DNA of 21,926 bases from Candidatus Thiodiazotropha taylori (GTDB taxonomy: Bacteria; Pseudomonadota; Gammaproteobacteria; Chromatiales; Chromatiaceae): positions 1 through 21,926 of the forward strand of contig JAHRHW010000019.1 in NCBI GenBank assembly GCA_019100305.1, in the 5' to 3' direction. The translations under genes and the position numbers were made by a program. Shown here one piece after another: positions 1 through 7,050 of the stretch (position 1 is the first letter of the stretch; every line of letters begins with the position of its first letter). The notes under the pieces are model-generated. The model searched no databases, was not told the origin of the DNA, and saw only the letters and a program-made list of their open reading frames with translations.

Positions 1-2
1 CC

Positions 3-1457
3 TGGATCAACAACGACTACTTCGCTACTGCGGATGAGGGTGACCTGGATGGGGGCAGCCGCGGCTTTACCGTGTTCCACCGCAATGGGGCGGTCGCATG
101 GAATTCCGCTGCCACTCTTGACCACATGACCGTCCGGTTCGGACACTATCCAGATGGCCGCTCCGGCAACAAAGGCAATGAGCCGGAAAATGCTGAAGTT
201 GGCATCTTTGGTGATGACCGTTATCTGTTCGTCAACTCCGAAAGATCCAGCCTGGTGTTCGTCTATGATGCTGCAGATCCGAAGAATCCGGTCTACAAGC
301 AGACACTGCCGGCGGGTGCCGGTCCTGAGGGGGGACTTGCCATTCCCTCACGTAACCTGCTTGTGGTGGCCAGCGAAGAGGATAACCGGGGTGACAAAAT
401 ACGCTCTGTGTTGAACATCTATCGCTACGCCACTGGTGATTCCAGCTACCCCACGATTCGTTCTGATGACCGCATGGATGGTACGCCCATCCCCTGGAGT
501 GCCCTTTCCGGACTTACCGCGGATCCAATGAATGAGGCAATGGTCTATGCAGTCGAAGACAGTTTCTATCAGCAGAATCGCATCCTGGCCATCGATACCA
601 GCGAGTCGCCGGCCATCATGACCCAGGAGATGCGCATCATGGACAGCAATGATGTCATGGCGGGTCTCAGTACGGTCGACGTCGACGACAGTCTGCCTGA
701 CGACGACGCCAGTCGAGTTGATGTATTTGACGACGTGGATCTTAGTCTGATGATCAATACAGACAAGAGTATCAATATTGATCCTGAAGGTATCGCCAAA
801 GCCGCAGATGGCGGTTTCTGGGTTGTCTCGGAAGGTTCAGGCACCATAGGTGACGAAAACCGGCCGATTAACAGTCTGAATCTGCTCCTCAAGACCGATC
901 CTAACGGAGTGATAGAACAAGCGATCACACTGCCTCAAGCCATCAACGACATGCAGTTGAGATTCGGTTTCGAAGGGGTTACCGAGTATAACGGCAACGC
1001 CTATGTTGCCTTTCAACGGGTCTGGGGCGGAGACACCAATGTCCGCATCGGTGTCTACGACACCTCAACCGAGACATGGTCATTCCTCTTCTATCCCCTC
1101 GACGCAGCTGAGTCCCAGGATGGCGGCTGGGTTGGTCTCTCCGATATCACCTCCCTTGGAAATGGTGAGTTCCTGGTGCTAGAACGTGACAACAAGGGCA
1201 ATCTGGATGCGGCTGTCAAACGTCTCTACCGGATCGATGTGACCGGTCTTGCTGATGGGGCCACAGTGACCAAAACTCTGGTGCGTGACCTGATTCAGTC
1301 GGGCGACCTCTCCACTGGCGGCATGTTGACCCCGGAAAAACTTGAAGGCTTGGCTGTGATGTCGAATGGAGATGTAATGATTGTCAACGACAATGATGGT
1401 GTTGATGACAACAGCGGCGAAACCCAACTAATCAATCTCGGGGGCATCTTAGATTAA
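3..1457 (+). CDS. Phytase-like esterase / choice-of-anchor protein, 5' end missing
   Basis: This is the 3' part of a gene that enters from outside the window: the frame is open from base 3, and a GTG at 72 is only an internal codon. The visible 484 residues start with a segment containing an ATADEGD motif and a GNEPENAEVG stretch, typical of the choice-of-anchor I type beta-propeller-like region. They continue into a region resembling the 'esterase-like activity of phytase' family (PF13449), with FEGVTEYNGNAYVAFQR and a closing EGLAVMSNGDVMIVNDND. An Asp-rich patch around bases 675-745 (DVDDSLPDDD, FDDVD) could bind calcium; this is inference. Family members are usually secreted or periplasmic, and the signal peptide would lie in the missing part. 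The substrate is unknown. A perfect hairpin follows the TAA stop. I am fairly sure of the family and unsure of the activity. Confidence 0.75.
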   Translation, partial: WINNDYFATADEGDLDGGSRGFTVFHRNGAVAWNSAATLDHMTVRFGHYPDGRSGNKGNEPENAEVGIFGDDRYLFVNSERSSLVFVYDAADPKNPVYKQTLPAGAGPEGGLAIPSRNLLVVASEEDNRGDKIRSVLNIYRYATGDSSYPTIRSDDRMDGTPIPWSALSGLTADPMNEAMVYAVEDSFYQQNRILAIDTSESPAIMTQEMRIMDSNDVMAGLSTVDVDDSLPDDDASRVDVFDDVDLSLMINTDKSINIDPEGIAKAADGGFWVVSEGSGTIGDENRPINSLNLLLKTDPNGVIEQAITLPQAINDMQLRFGFEGVTEYNGNAYVAFQRVWGGDTNVRIGVYDTSTETWSFLFYPLDAAESQDGGWVGLSDITSLGNGEFLVLERDNKGNLDAAVKRLYRIDVTGLADGATVTKTLVRDLIQSGDLSTGGMLTPEKLEGLAVMSNGDVMIVNDNDGVDDNSGETQLINLGGILD

Positions 1458-1520
1458 ACTTGTGCCAATTACAGAGTGATGCTTGTTTCTATAGTGTCGT
1501 ACTCTACAGAGCAACGCTAA

Positions 1521-1552
1521 TTACCCCCCCATCCAAAGTGATGGGGGGGTAA
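1521..1552 (+). terminator. Strong hairpin after the phytase-like gene
   Basis: A perfect inverted repeat has arms at 1521-1533 and 1540-1552 (TTACCCCCCCATC and its complement) around a six-base loop, starting 64 bases after the stop codon. No U-rich tract follows (CTTCAGTA), so it may act as a transcript-end stabiliser or a Rho-associated 3' structure rather than a classic intrinsic terminator. Confidence 0.55.
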
Positions 1553-2039
1553 CTTCAGTATCCAGTGTTTAAGCGAAACAATCAGAAGATTTGAGCCTGA
1601 GGTCGGATTCGAAAGTAAAGATATACCCAGATACGAGGAGATTGATCATCATATGCTGATGTATATATGACAGAATGGAGATCTTTCATCTAGACTAGGT
1701 TGGTAAAACTCGAGTACCAGGAGCAGGTAAGCTTCATGACTACAAATATTGATGCCATCTGGAAGTCATGCAGTCACAATGTCGGAGTTTGTGCTGGAAT
1801 TTCTCTTCATCAGCAGATGAGTCTTTACCCGCTCTTCTTTTAGGATCTGCCGATCTGAAAAGTCAGGCAGATTATCTGGTACAGGTCGCACCTCTATTTA
1901 GGTCATACATGACAAGGTTTATCTCATTTGGTCATTGAACGCTTGGGTTACTGCCGTTTGACTCTGCAATACCAGAAGCAATACGAATACAACCAATACC
2001 CATCAACATAGAATAGTAGTAATGAGTTGCTTGTTATCA

Positions 2040-2082
2040 GTGACCATGGCATATCATTGGATGCAATGATGATCGTGGTCAC
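2040..2082. repeat. Imperfect inverted repeat in the intergenic region
   Basis: Outer arms GTGACCA (2040-2046) and TGGTCAC (2076-2082) pair perfectly. Inner arms ATCATTG (2053-2059) and CAATGAT (2064-2070) also pair perfectly around a GATG loop. The bases between the two arm pairs are mismatched. It lies about 340 bases upstream of the AraC gene. It could be a protein-binding site, an RNA hairpin or the remains of a mobile-element end; nothing in the sequence decides this. Confidence 0.35.
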
Positions 2083-2408
2083 GAATTATCTTATTACTAT
2101 CAGTTCACACTTCTATTTAATTCTATTTCACATATGTGGATAAATTTAGAGCTCTGATTTTTGGGTTTGTTCAGAGATTCCTTAAGTGGATATTCAAGTC
2201 GGTAAGAAGAGCTATTTTCAGTGGCATAGAATGACTCTACCCATCCTTTAAAGGGAGGGCCATTTTGGCATGGTATCAAAGTGAATTTACCAGCTAGCAG
2301 TCTGCTTGGCTGGATTATTGTTAGTTCACGACAGGAGCACCATTTGTGCATACTCCTACGTCTAAAAACCGCAAACATTATCAGATCGGATTGATTAGGC
2401 TGAACAAC

Positions 2409-2416
2409 AGGAGGTA
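2409..2416 (+). promoter_or_regulatory. Strong ribosome binding site for the AraC gene
   Basis: CAGGAGGT sits about six bases before the ATG at 2422, a near-perfect Shine-Dalgarno match. It fixes the start of the AraC-family gene. Confidence 0.75.
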
Positions 2417-2421
2417 ACAGC

Positions 2422-3306
2422 ATGAAAAAGAGAACAGCAGAGAACTATCGGCAACGGGTTATCCGGGTGATCGAGTATATCCATGACCATCTGGATGATG
2501 ATCTCAATATCAACCTGCTGGCTGATGTCGCTTTCATGTCACCCTACCATTTTCACCGTATCTATCGGGAAATGGCCAGGGAGACCCTGAATGCAACCAT
2601 CCGACGTCTGCGCCTCCAACGGGCGGCTGTTGAACTAATCAGTTCAACCAAGCCGATTCTGCGCATAGCCACCTCGGCCACCTACGGCAGCCCTGAGGCT
2701 TTCACCCGTGCGTTCACGCATCAGTTTGGCGAATCACCAACCGAGTACCGGAATGCCAGACGTAACAGTAAGGCGAACGAACCCTTTGTGGCTATGCTAG
2801 CAACTGAGAGAGAGGAGTATCGTGACATGTACAATGTTGAAATTGTTGATTTCAAACCGGTCAATCTGATTGGCTATTCCCATCAGGGTGACTACATGGA
2901 GATTGGCAGAACTTTTGAAAAGCTCTTTGTCTACGCTTCCAGCCATAATCTGCTGAGCGACAAGACACGTTCAATCGGTCTCTATTTTGATGATCCGAAA
3001 ACTGTCGAGCAGAACCGACTGAGGGCCTTCGCCGCCATTTCAGTCACTGATCAAATGGCGCTGCAGGAAGGTGCTGAAGTTCCGGAATCAAATCGGATTC
3101 CGGGGGGTACCTGTGTGAGCCTATTGTTCAAAGGCTCCTATGCAGAGCTGGAGAAACCCTATGATTGGCTGTTCGGCCAGTGGTTGCCGCAAAGCGGTTA
3201 TGAGGCAGCGGACTTTCCACCCTTTGAGGAGTATCTTAATGATCCAAAGGATACGCCACCCAGCGAGTTACTGACTCGCATCAACTGTTTTGTTACCAAC
3301 GGTTGA
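2422..3306 (+). CDS. AraC-family regulator with GyrI-like effector domain
   Basis: A predicted transcription activator or repressor of 294 residues. The N-terminal half (about residues 10-112) is an AraC/XylS double helix-turn-helix: the first helix-turn-helix lies around LLADVAFMSPYHFHRIYRE, and the second carries the signature ending in FTRAFTHQFGESPTEYR. Residues from about 137 to the end resemble the GyrI-like/SoxS-Rob-type small-molecule binding domain (start VEIVDFKPVNLIGYSHQGDY). DNA binding first and effector domain second is the Rob-like order, often associated with drug or stress sensing. The ATG at 2422 is well supported by an AGGAGG ribosome site at about 2410-2415. No adjacent target gene is obvious, because the next gene downstream follows a terminator; it may regulate itself or distant genes. 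Confidence 0.88.
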   Translation: MKKRTAENYRQRVIRVIEYIHDHLDDDLNINLLADVAFMSPYHFHRIYREMARETLNATIRRLRLQRAAVELISSTKPILRIATSATYGSPEAFTRAFTHQFGESPTEYRNARRNSKANEPFVAMLATEREEYRDMYNVEIVDFKPVNLIGYSHQGDYMEIGRTFEKLFVYASSHNLLSDKTRSIGLYFDDPKTVEQNRLRAFAAISVTDQMALQEGAEVPESNRIPGGTCVSLLFKGSYAELEKPYDWLFGQWLPQSGYEAADFPPFEEYLNDPKDTPPSELLTRINCFVTNG

Positions 3307-3354
3307 GGTTAGTCTCTGGTCCTTCAATCTCAATAGAGTGCAGAGTGAGAGCCA

Positions 3355-3381
3355 ACATGGTGCGGTTTAACCGCACCATGT
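3355..3381 (+). terminator. Hairpin terminator after the AraC gene
   Basis: A perfect 12-base-pair stem has arms at 3355-3366 (ACATGGTGCGGT) and 3370-3381 (ACCGCACCATGT) with a TTA loop, about 49 bases past the stop. A short CTTT follows, so the U tract is weak. It separates the regulator from the glutaredoxin gene downstream. Confidence 0.6.
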
Positions 3382-3455
3382 CTTTAGGCTGATTCAAGTC
3401 CAATAGCCGATGGCCGCTACTTAGCCAGGATAGTGGTTAATTTCATAAGATCATC

Positions 3456-3902
3456 ATGAAAATCAAGTCAGCCAAGTTAAACTGGGTTTTGCTGCCTATT
3501 CTACTGTTATCAGTCGCAGTCGTTGAAGCAGAGATTTTCAAGTGGACCGATGAGCATGGAAAGGTCCATTTCACTGACAAACCGCCAGCCGATGCTGATG
3601 CCAGCGAAGTCAAACTCAAGATCAATACCATCAAAAGTGTCAGCTTTGACAGATCAATCTTCAATTTCGGTAAGAAAGTGGTTATCTACAGCACAGAGTG
3701 GTGTGGTTACTGTGAGAAAGCCAAACGCTATTTCAAGCGGAAAAAGATTAAATATACCGAATACGATATTGAAAAGAGCAGTCGGGCGAAGAGGCAGTAT
3801 AAGAAGATGGGTGCTACCGGGGTGCCGGTTATTCTGGTCGGTAAACGACGCATGAATGGTTTCAGTGAAGCTGGCTTTGAGAAGATTTATAATAATCCGT
3901 AA
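3456..3902 (+). CDS. Exported DUF4124-glutaredoxin fusion protein
   Basis: A 148-residue protein with three parts. Residues 1-25 are a signal peptide (KIKSAK charged start, hydrophobic VLLPILLLSVAVV, likely cleavage after VEA). Residues about 26-45 are a DUF4124 motif (IFKWTDEHGKVHFTDKP). From about residue 73 there is a glutaredoxin fold with a CGYC redox motif (Cys83 and Cys86), a cis-proline loop TGVP at 121-124 and a C-terminal NGF. It probably reduces disulfides or mixed disulfides in the periplasm, unusual for a glutaredoxin because glutathione-linked reduction is normally cytoplasmic. The protein is very basic. I see no good ribosome site before the ATG at 3456. The gene stands alone, between a terminator upstream and a convergent gene downstream. 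Confidence 0.85.
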   Translation: MKIKSAKLNWVLLPILLLSVAVVEAEIFKWTDEHGKVHFTDKPPADADASEVKLKINTIKSVSFDRSIFNFGKKVVIYSTEWCGYCEKAKRYFKRKKIKYTEYDIEKSSRAKRQYKKMGATGVPVILVGKRRMNGFSEAGFEKIYNNP

Positions 3903-3921
3903 TTGATGTAACCGGGTTAAT

Positions 3922-3959
3922 AAGGATGGGCTGGCTCGATTGAGCCGATACCCATCCTT
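3922..3959. terminator. Bidirectional terminator between convergent genes
   Basis: Outer arms AAGGATGGG (3922-3930) and CCCATCCTT (3951-3959) enclose an inner stem GGCTC (3933-3937) and GAGCC (3942-3946). It lies between the plus-strand glutaredoxin gene, which ends at 3902, and the minus-strand NAD synthase-like gene, which ends at 3971, so it can serve both. Confidence 0.7.
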
Positions 3960-3970
3960 CCAAAAGGCTA

Positions 3971-4966
3971 CTACAGATCCAACTCGGCGATCGGATCGAT
4001 CAAATAGGGTTTGGCATGCAGGTAGTGGGTGGTTTTGCGTTTATTGTCGATATCCTGCTTGACGAATTTCGCCTGATCTTCACTGATACCCAGCATTTCC
4101 GCCAGTTCTTCCGCTGTAGCGCCGTGGTTATGTGCCCACAAAGCCTTGTCCATCTCCTGGTAGGGCAGGGCAAAGTAGAACTCATCCTGACCCTGGGGCA
4201 GGCTGTAGGTGTCGGTGGTTGGAATGGCGTCGCAGATCGAGTCCGGCAGTCCCAGGTGTTTCGCCAGTGCATAGACCTGGGTTTTATAGAGATGGGCAAT
4301 CGGTTTCACATCGGCTGAACCGTCACCGTTTTTGACGAAAAAGCCCTGATCATATTCGAGCCGGTTGGGAGTACCGACCACCGCATAGTTCAACCGGTCT
4401 GCATGATAGTACTCGATGGTTTTACGAATACGCTGTTTGTAGTTGGTGGCAGCAACGATCTGCAGATACTCTCGCAGGTCAAGGCGCTTCTCCTGGAGCT
4501 TGCCTGACGGATCCTGCACCACCAGCATGAAATGGTTGACCTGGCCATCGATACCGCCTTTGATCACGATTTTGTTTTTCCAACCATCGGTATATTCCGG
4601 AAAGGTCTTCTTGATCGCTTCATCACGGGCATCGTAACAGCCGATCGCCTCAAGGGTGGACGCGATGTTGTGCTGGGTGCTCTCAACACCGAGGTGCTGG
4701 ATCAACTGGCTGCTTCTTGATTGGGTATCTTCTGCGGAATCCACTTCCGGGAGTTGCATGAAAAAACACTTCTTGGGACCGATTGCCCGAACGGCAAGCG
4801 CAGCCGAGACCGAGCTGTCGATACCACCGGAAACCGCGACCACCAAACCACGCTTTCTGAGTTTGCTGCGCAACAGTTCACGCATGGTTTCACAGATATG
4901 TTCTGCGGCTTGTTCACGGTCGAAATTGAGAACTTCCGCTTCGTACCGTTCTGAAAAGGATTGCAT
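3971..4966 (-). CDS. nadE: NAD synthase family protein with an internal insertion
   Basis: A 331-residue PP-loop ATP pyrophosphatase of the NAD synthase family. That family adenylates the carboxylate of deamido-NAD and amidates it with ammonia. Visible motifs are SGGIDSS (residues 46-52, ATP pyrophosphate loop), VVGTPNRLEY (197-205), GDGSADVKPI (214-223) and the GQDE stretch at 258-262. Residues roughly 113-165, before the usual Arg-rich helix, form a segment not present in the short 270-residue ammonia-dependent enzymes I know. There is no glutaminase domain. The ATG at 4966 follows a strong GGGGAG site. It is the last gene of the asnB-carrier-ligase group, 158 bases below the ligase. It may be the housekeeping NAD synthase, or a paralogue making another amide; the sequence alone does not decide, so the symbol is tentative. 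Confidence 0.75.
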   Translation of the reverse strand: MQSFSERYEAEVLNFDREQAAEHICETMRELLRSKLRKRGLVVAVSGGIDSSVSAALAVRAIGPKKCFFMQLPEVDSAEDTQSRSSQLIQHLGVESTQHNIASTLEAIGCYDARDEAIKKTFPEYTDGWKNKIVIKGGIDGQVNHFMLVVQDPSGKLQEKRLDLREYLQIVAATNYKQRIRKTIEYYHADRLNYAVVGTPNRLEYDQGFFVKNGDGSADVKPIAHLYKTQVYALAKHLGLPDSICDAIPTTDTYSLPQGQDEFYFALPYQEMDKALWAHNHGATAEELAEMLGISEDQAKFVKQDIDNKRKTTHYLHAKPYLIDPIAELDL

Positions 4967-5124
4967 GCTGATTCTCCCCTTGATTCTGTTTATTGCCCAT
5001 CCGGTATGCGACTGACAGCGCTACAGGTTAGGTTATGCTGATTTCGAAATGCTCTAAAACTCAATATTTACCGATTCACTGTACCCTTACCGGTCGTCAT
5101 CCCAGGGTATCGCTACAGCCTCCC

Positions 5125-6654
5125 TTAGGCCTGCTTCTTCTGCAGTTGAAACTTCTGGATCTTTCCCGATGCAGTTTTCGGTAGTTTCGATATGAATTCA
5201 ATACTCTTCGGGATCTTGTAGATCGCCAGGTTCTGTTTACAGTGTCGCTGAATCACTTTTTTGTCTGTCTGCTGGGCGTCTTTGGGGACAATGAAAGCCT
5301 TGATGATTTCACCCAGCATCTCGTCCGGTACCCCGACAACGGCAACTTCCAGGACTGAGTCGAGCTCCTGGATCACCTCTTCAATCTCTTTTGGGCTGAT
5401 GCGGTTGGCGCCGCTTTTGATCATGTCCGACGAGCGGCCATCGATGTAGAGATAGCCATCCTCATCGGTATGCGCCAGATCGCCGGTATAGAGCCAGCCA
5501 TCTTTCAATACCTGGGCGCTCTTTTGTGTATCCCGCCAATAACCCTGCATAATGTTTTCGCCTGAGGCGCAGATCTCTCCGGTCACTCCGGGTGGGGCGA
5601 CGTTACCCTGTTTGTCCCGCACCTCGATTGTGGTATTGGGTATGGCAATACCGATCGAACCCCGCTTTTCACGGATCTGTTCTGGTGGCAGATAGGTCAG
5701 CCGGGCAGTCGCTTCGGTCTGACCATACATAATGAAGATCTGGGTCTCAGGCAGAGCCGCCAGCAGTTTGTCAGCAAGTGCCGGGGCCATCGCGCCACCG
5801 GCCTGTGTCAGGTATCTCAGTTTGCTCAGATCGTAGTCGTTCAGGTTGACCCGACCAAGCAGCAGGGCAAAGGTTGACGGTACCCCGGAAAAGCCGCTCA
5901 CGGCTTCGTTGGCGATGCGTTCGACGACCCGGTGTGGATAGACCAGGTTGTTCTCCAGAATCAGCGATCCACCCACGGCAAGATGAGTATGCAGTACTGA
6001 GTTGCCATAGGAGTAGTAGAAGGGCAGTACATTGAGAATACTGTCCTCACTGCTCAGCTGCAGATATTGCTGGATCGAATCGACATTGGCACTCAGATTG
6101 GCGTGACTGAGTGTCACCCCTTTTGGGCTGCCGGTGGTCCCTGAGGTGTAGATGATCGAGGCCAGGTCGCCCGGTGAGATTGGCAGCTCGGGCATCGCCC
6201 CCTGTTTCTGGGTTATTGTGTTCCAGGGGGTATGCTCCATTTCAGGCTGTTCCGACTTGGGCGCTCCAACACTGATCAGCTCAACGTCTTGATCCAGTTT
6301 GGCTGCGATCTCGGCAAACTCCCCATGCCCCTGATCGACAAACAGCCAGCCGGCGTTGGAGTGGTTGGTCCAGTTGAGGATGTCCCGTGCTTTTGCCTGG
6401 GTATTGAGTGCCACGGTGACTCCGCCAGCTGCCCAGATGGCATAGAATACGGCCGCATAATTCGCCGAATTGGTGACCACCATGGCCACTCTGTCACCCT
6501 TTTTCAGGCCTGCTGCGGCGAGATAGCCGGCAACCTGCGCAATTTTTTCCTGCAGCTGGCGGTAGCTGTATTGCCCGGATGCATCCGCAATTGCGAGTTT
6601 ATCCGGGTAGTTGTCAGCGATCGTTGTGAAACGATCGATCAATGGCAACGCCAT
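5125..6654 (-). CDS. AMP-dependent acyl ligase (acyl-CoA synthetase family)
   Basis: A member of the adenylate-forming (ANL) superfamily that activates a carboxylic acid as acyl-AMP and transfers it to a thiol. Counting from a GTG at 6663, the motifs are YTSGTTGSPKG (172-182, A3), YGQTEA (313-318, A5), YTGDL (392-396, A7), KSGANRISPKEIEE (416-429, hinge) and the catalytic lysine in TASGKIQK (Lys501, A10). All are intact, and length (509-512) is normal for a one-domain ligase. The GTG at 6663 lies one base past the carrier-protein stop; I prefer the ATG at 6654, though neither has a strong ribosome site. The preceding carrier protein gene suggests that the acyl group may be loaded onto the carrier's phosphopantetheine arm rather than CoA. 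The substrate is unknown. Confidence 0.85.
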   Translation of the reverse strand: MALPLIDRFTTIADNYPDKLAIADASGQYSYRQLQEKIAQVAGYLAAAGLKKGDRVAMVVTNSANYAAVFYAIWAAGGVTVALNTQAKARDILNWTNHSNAGWLFVDQGHGEFAEIAAKLDQDVELISVGAPKSEQPEMEHTPWNTITQKQGAMPELPISPGDLASIIYTSGTTGSPKGVTLSHANLSANVDSIQQYLQLSSEDSILNVLPFYYSYGNSVLHTHLAVGGSLILENNLVYPHRVVERIANEAVSGFSGVPSTFALLLGRVNLNDYDLSKLRYLTQAGGAMAPALADKLLAALPETQIFIMYGQTEATARLTYLPPEQIREKRGSIGIAIPNTTIEVRDKQGNVAPPGVTGEICASGENIMQGYWRDTQKSAQVLKDGWLYTGDLAHTDEDGYLYIDGRSSDMIKSGANRISPKEIEEVIQELDSVLEVAVVGVPDEMLGEIIKAFIVPKDAQQTDKKVIQRHCKQNLAIYKIPKSIEFISKLPKTASGKIQKFQLQKKQA

Positions 6655-6664
6655 AGCTGTCACT

Positions 6665-6910
6665 CTATTGGCTCTTGCGTCCGATGAAAGCGACGATATT
6701 GTTCACAGAATCAAGGTTTTCCGGGACCATCTCAGTATCCTCGACCTTGATGCTGAATTCATCTTCGAGAAAATAGATCACTTCCAGAATACCGGTCGAG
6801 TCGAGGATTCCCTTATCGAGGAAGGAGTCCCCACTATCCAGGGCTGATTGGTCGTCGGTGAACAAATAGTTTTCCAGGATATAGTTTCTGATCTGCGCTT
6901 CTGCTGACAT
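6665..6910 (-). CDS. Acyl carrier protein
   Basis: An 81-residue acidic carrier protein with the helical phosphopantetheine-binding fold. Ser38, in the GILDSTGILEVI motif, is the predicted attachment site for 4'-phosphopantetheine. It lacks the typical fatty-acid AcpP signature (DSLDTVE), so it is probably a dedicated carrier for the neighbouring pathway. An AGGA ribosome site lies six bases before the ATG at 6910. Its stop is almost joined to the ligase start, so the two are very likely co-translated and functionally paired. The 140-base AT-rich gap upstream separates it from the amidotransferase gene. Confidence 0.88.
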   Translation of the reverse strand: MSAEAQIRNYILENYLFTDDQSALDSGDSFLDKGILDSTGILEVIYFLEDEFSIKVEDTEMVPENLDSVNNIVAFIGRKSQ

Positions 6911-7050
6911 GGGTATTCCTAAAGGTCTGATAATTGTTTGATGTCGGAATGATACTTTATTAAAAAGCTCAAAAAAACGTTAAATAATCACGCGTGGCCC
7001 ACTAGCCCTTATCGGACAATCTCCTGCGAACTGAAGTCTTGCCGGGATAT
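6911..7050 (-). promoter_or_regulatory. AT-rich gap before the carrier-protein gene
   Basis: On the minus strand this gap carries a run of seven T followed by GAGC and TTTTTAATAAAG (complement of about 6958-6979), in sharp contrast to the GC-richer genes around it. It may hold a separate promoter for the carrier, ligase and NAD synthase-like genes. I could not find a well-spaced -35/-10 pair, so this is only a candidate. Confidence 0.25.

Larger units (their letters stand above)
1458..2421. other. Gene-poor intergenic region, about 960 bases
   Basis: I found no convincing gene here. Base composition is more AT-rich than in the neighbours and stops are frequent in all frames. A 107-codon minus-strand frame (2100-2423) begins inside the ribosome binding site of the AraC gene and matches no family I recognise, so I leave it out. 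The region holds the hairpin at 1521-1552, an imperfect inverted repeat at 2040-2082, and the upstream region of the AraC gene, where I could not place a clear promoter. It may be decayed coding sequence or a regulatory or small-RNA region. Confidence 0.5.

Noticed and set aside
1656..1673. Possible LexA box (CTG...CAG around GTATATATGA)
   Set aside because: The spacing between CTG and CAG is 12 rather than 10 bases and no SOS-type gene is adjacent.
2100..2423. Minus-strand 107-codon open frame upstream of the AraC gene
   Set aside because: It starts inside the AraC ribosome site, has no ribosome site of its own that I can see, and its protein resembles no known family.
5082..5109. Inverted repeat TACCCT/AGGGTA between ligase and NAD synthase-like genes
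   Set aside because: The arms are only six bases with a 16-base loop and no T run, so it is too weak to call a terminator.
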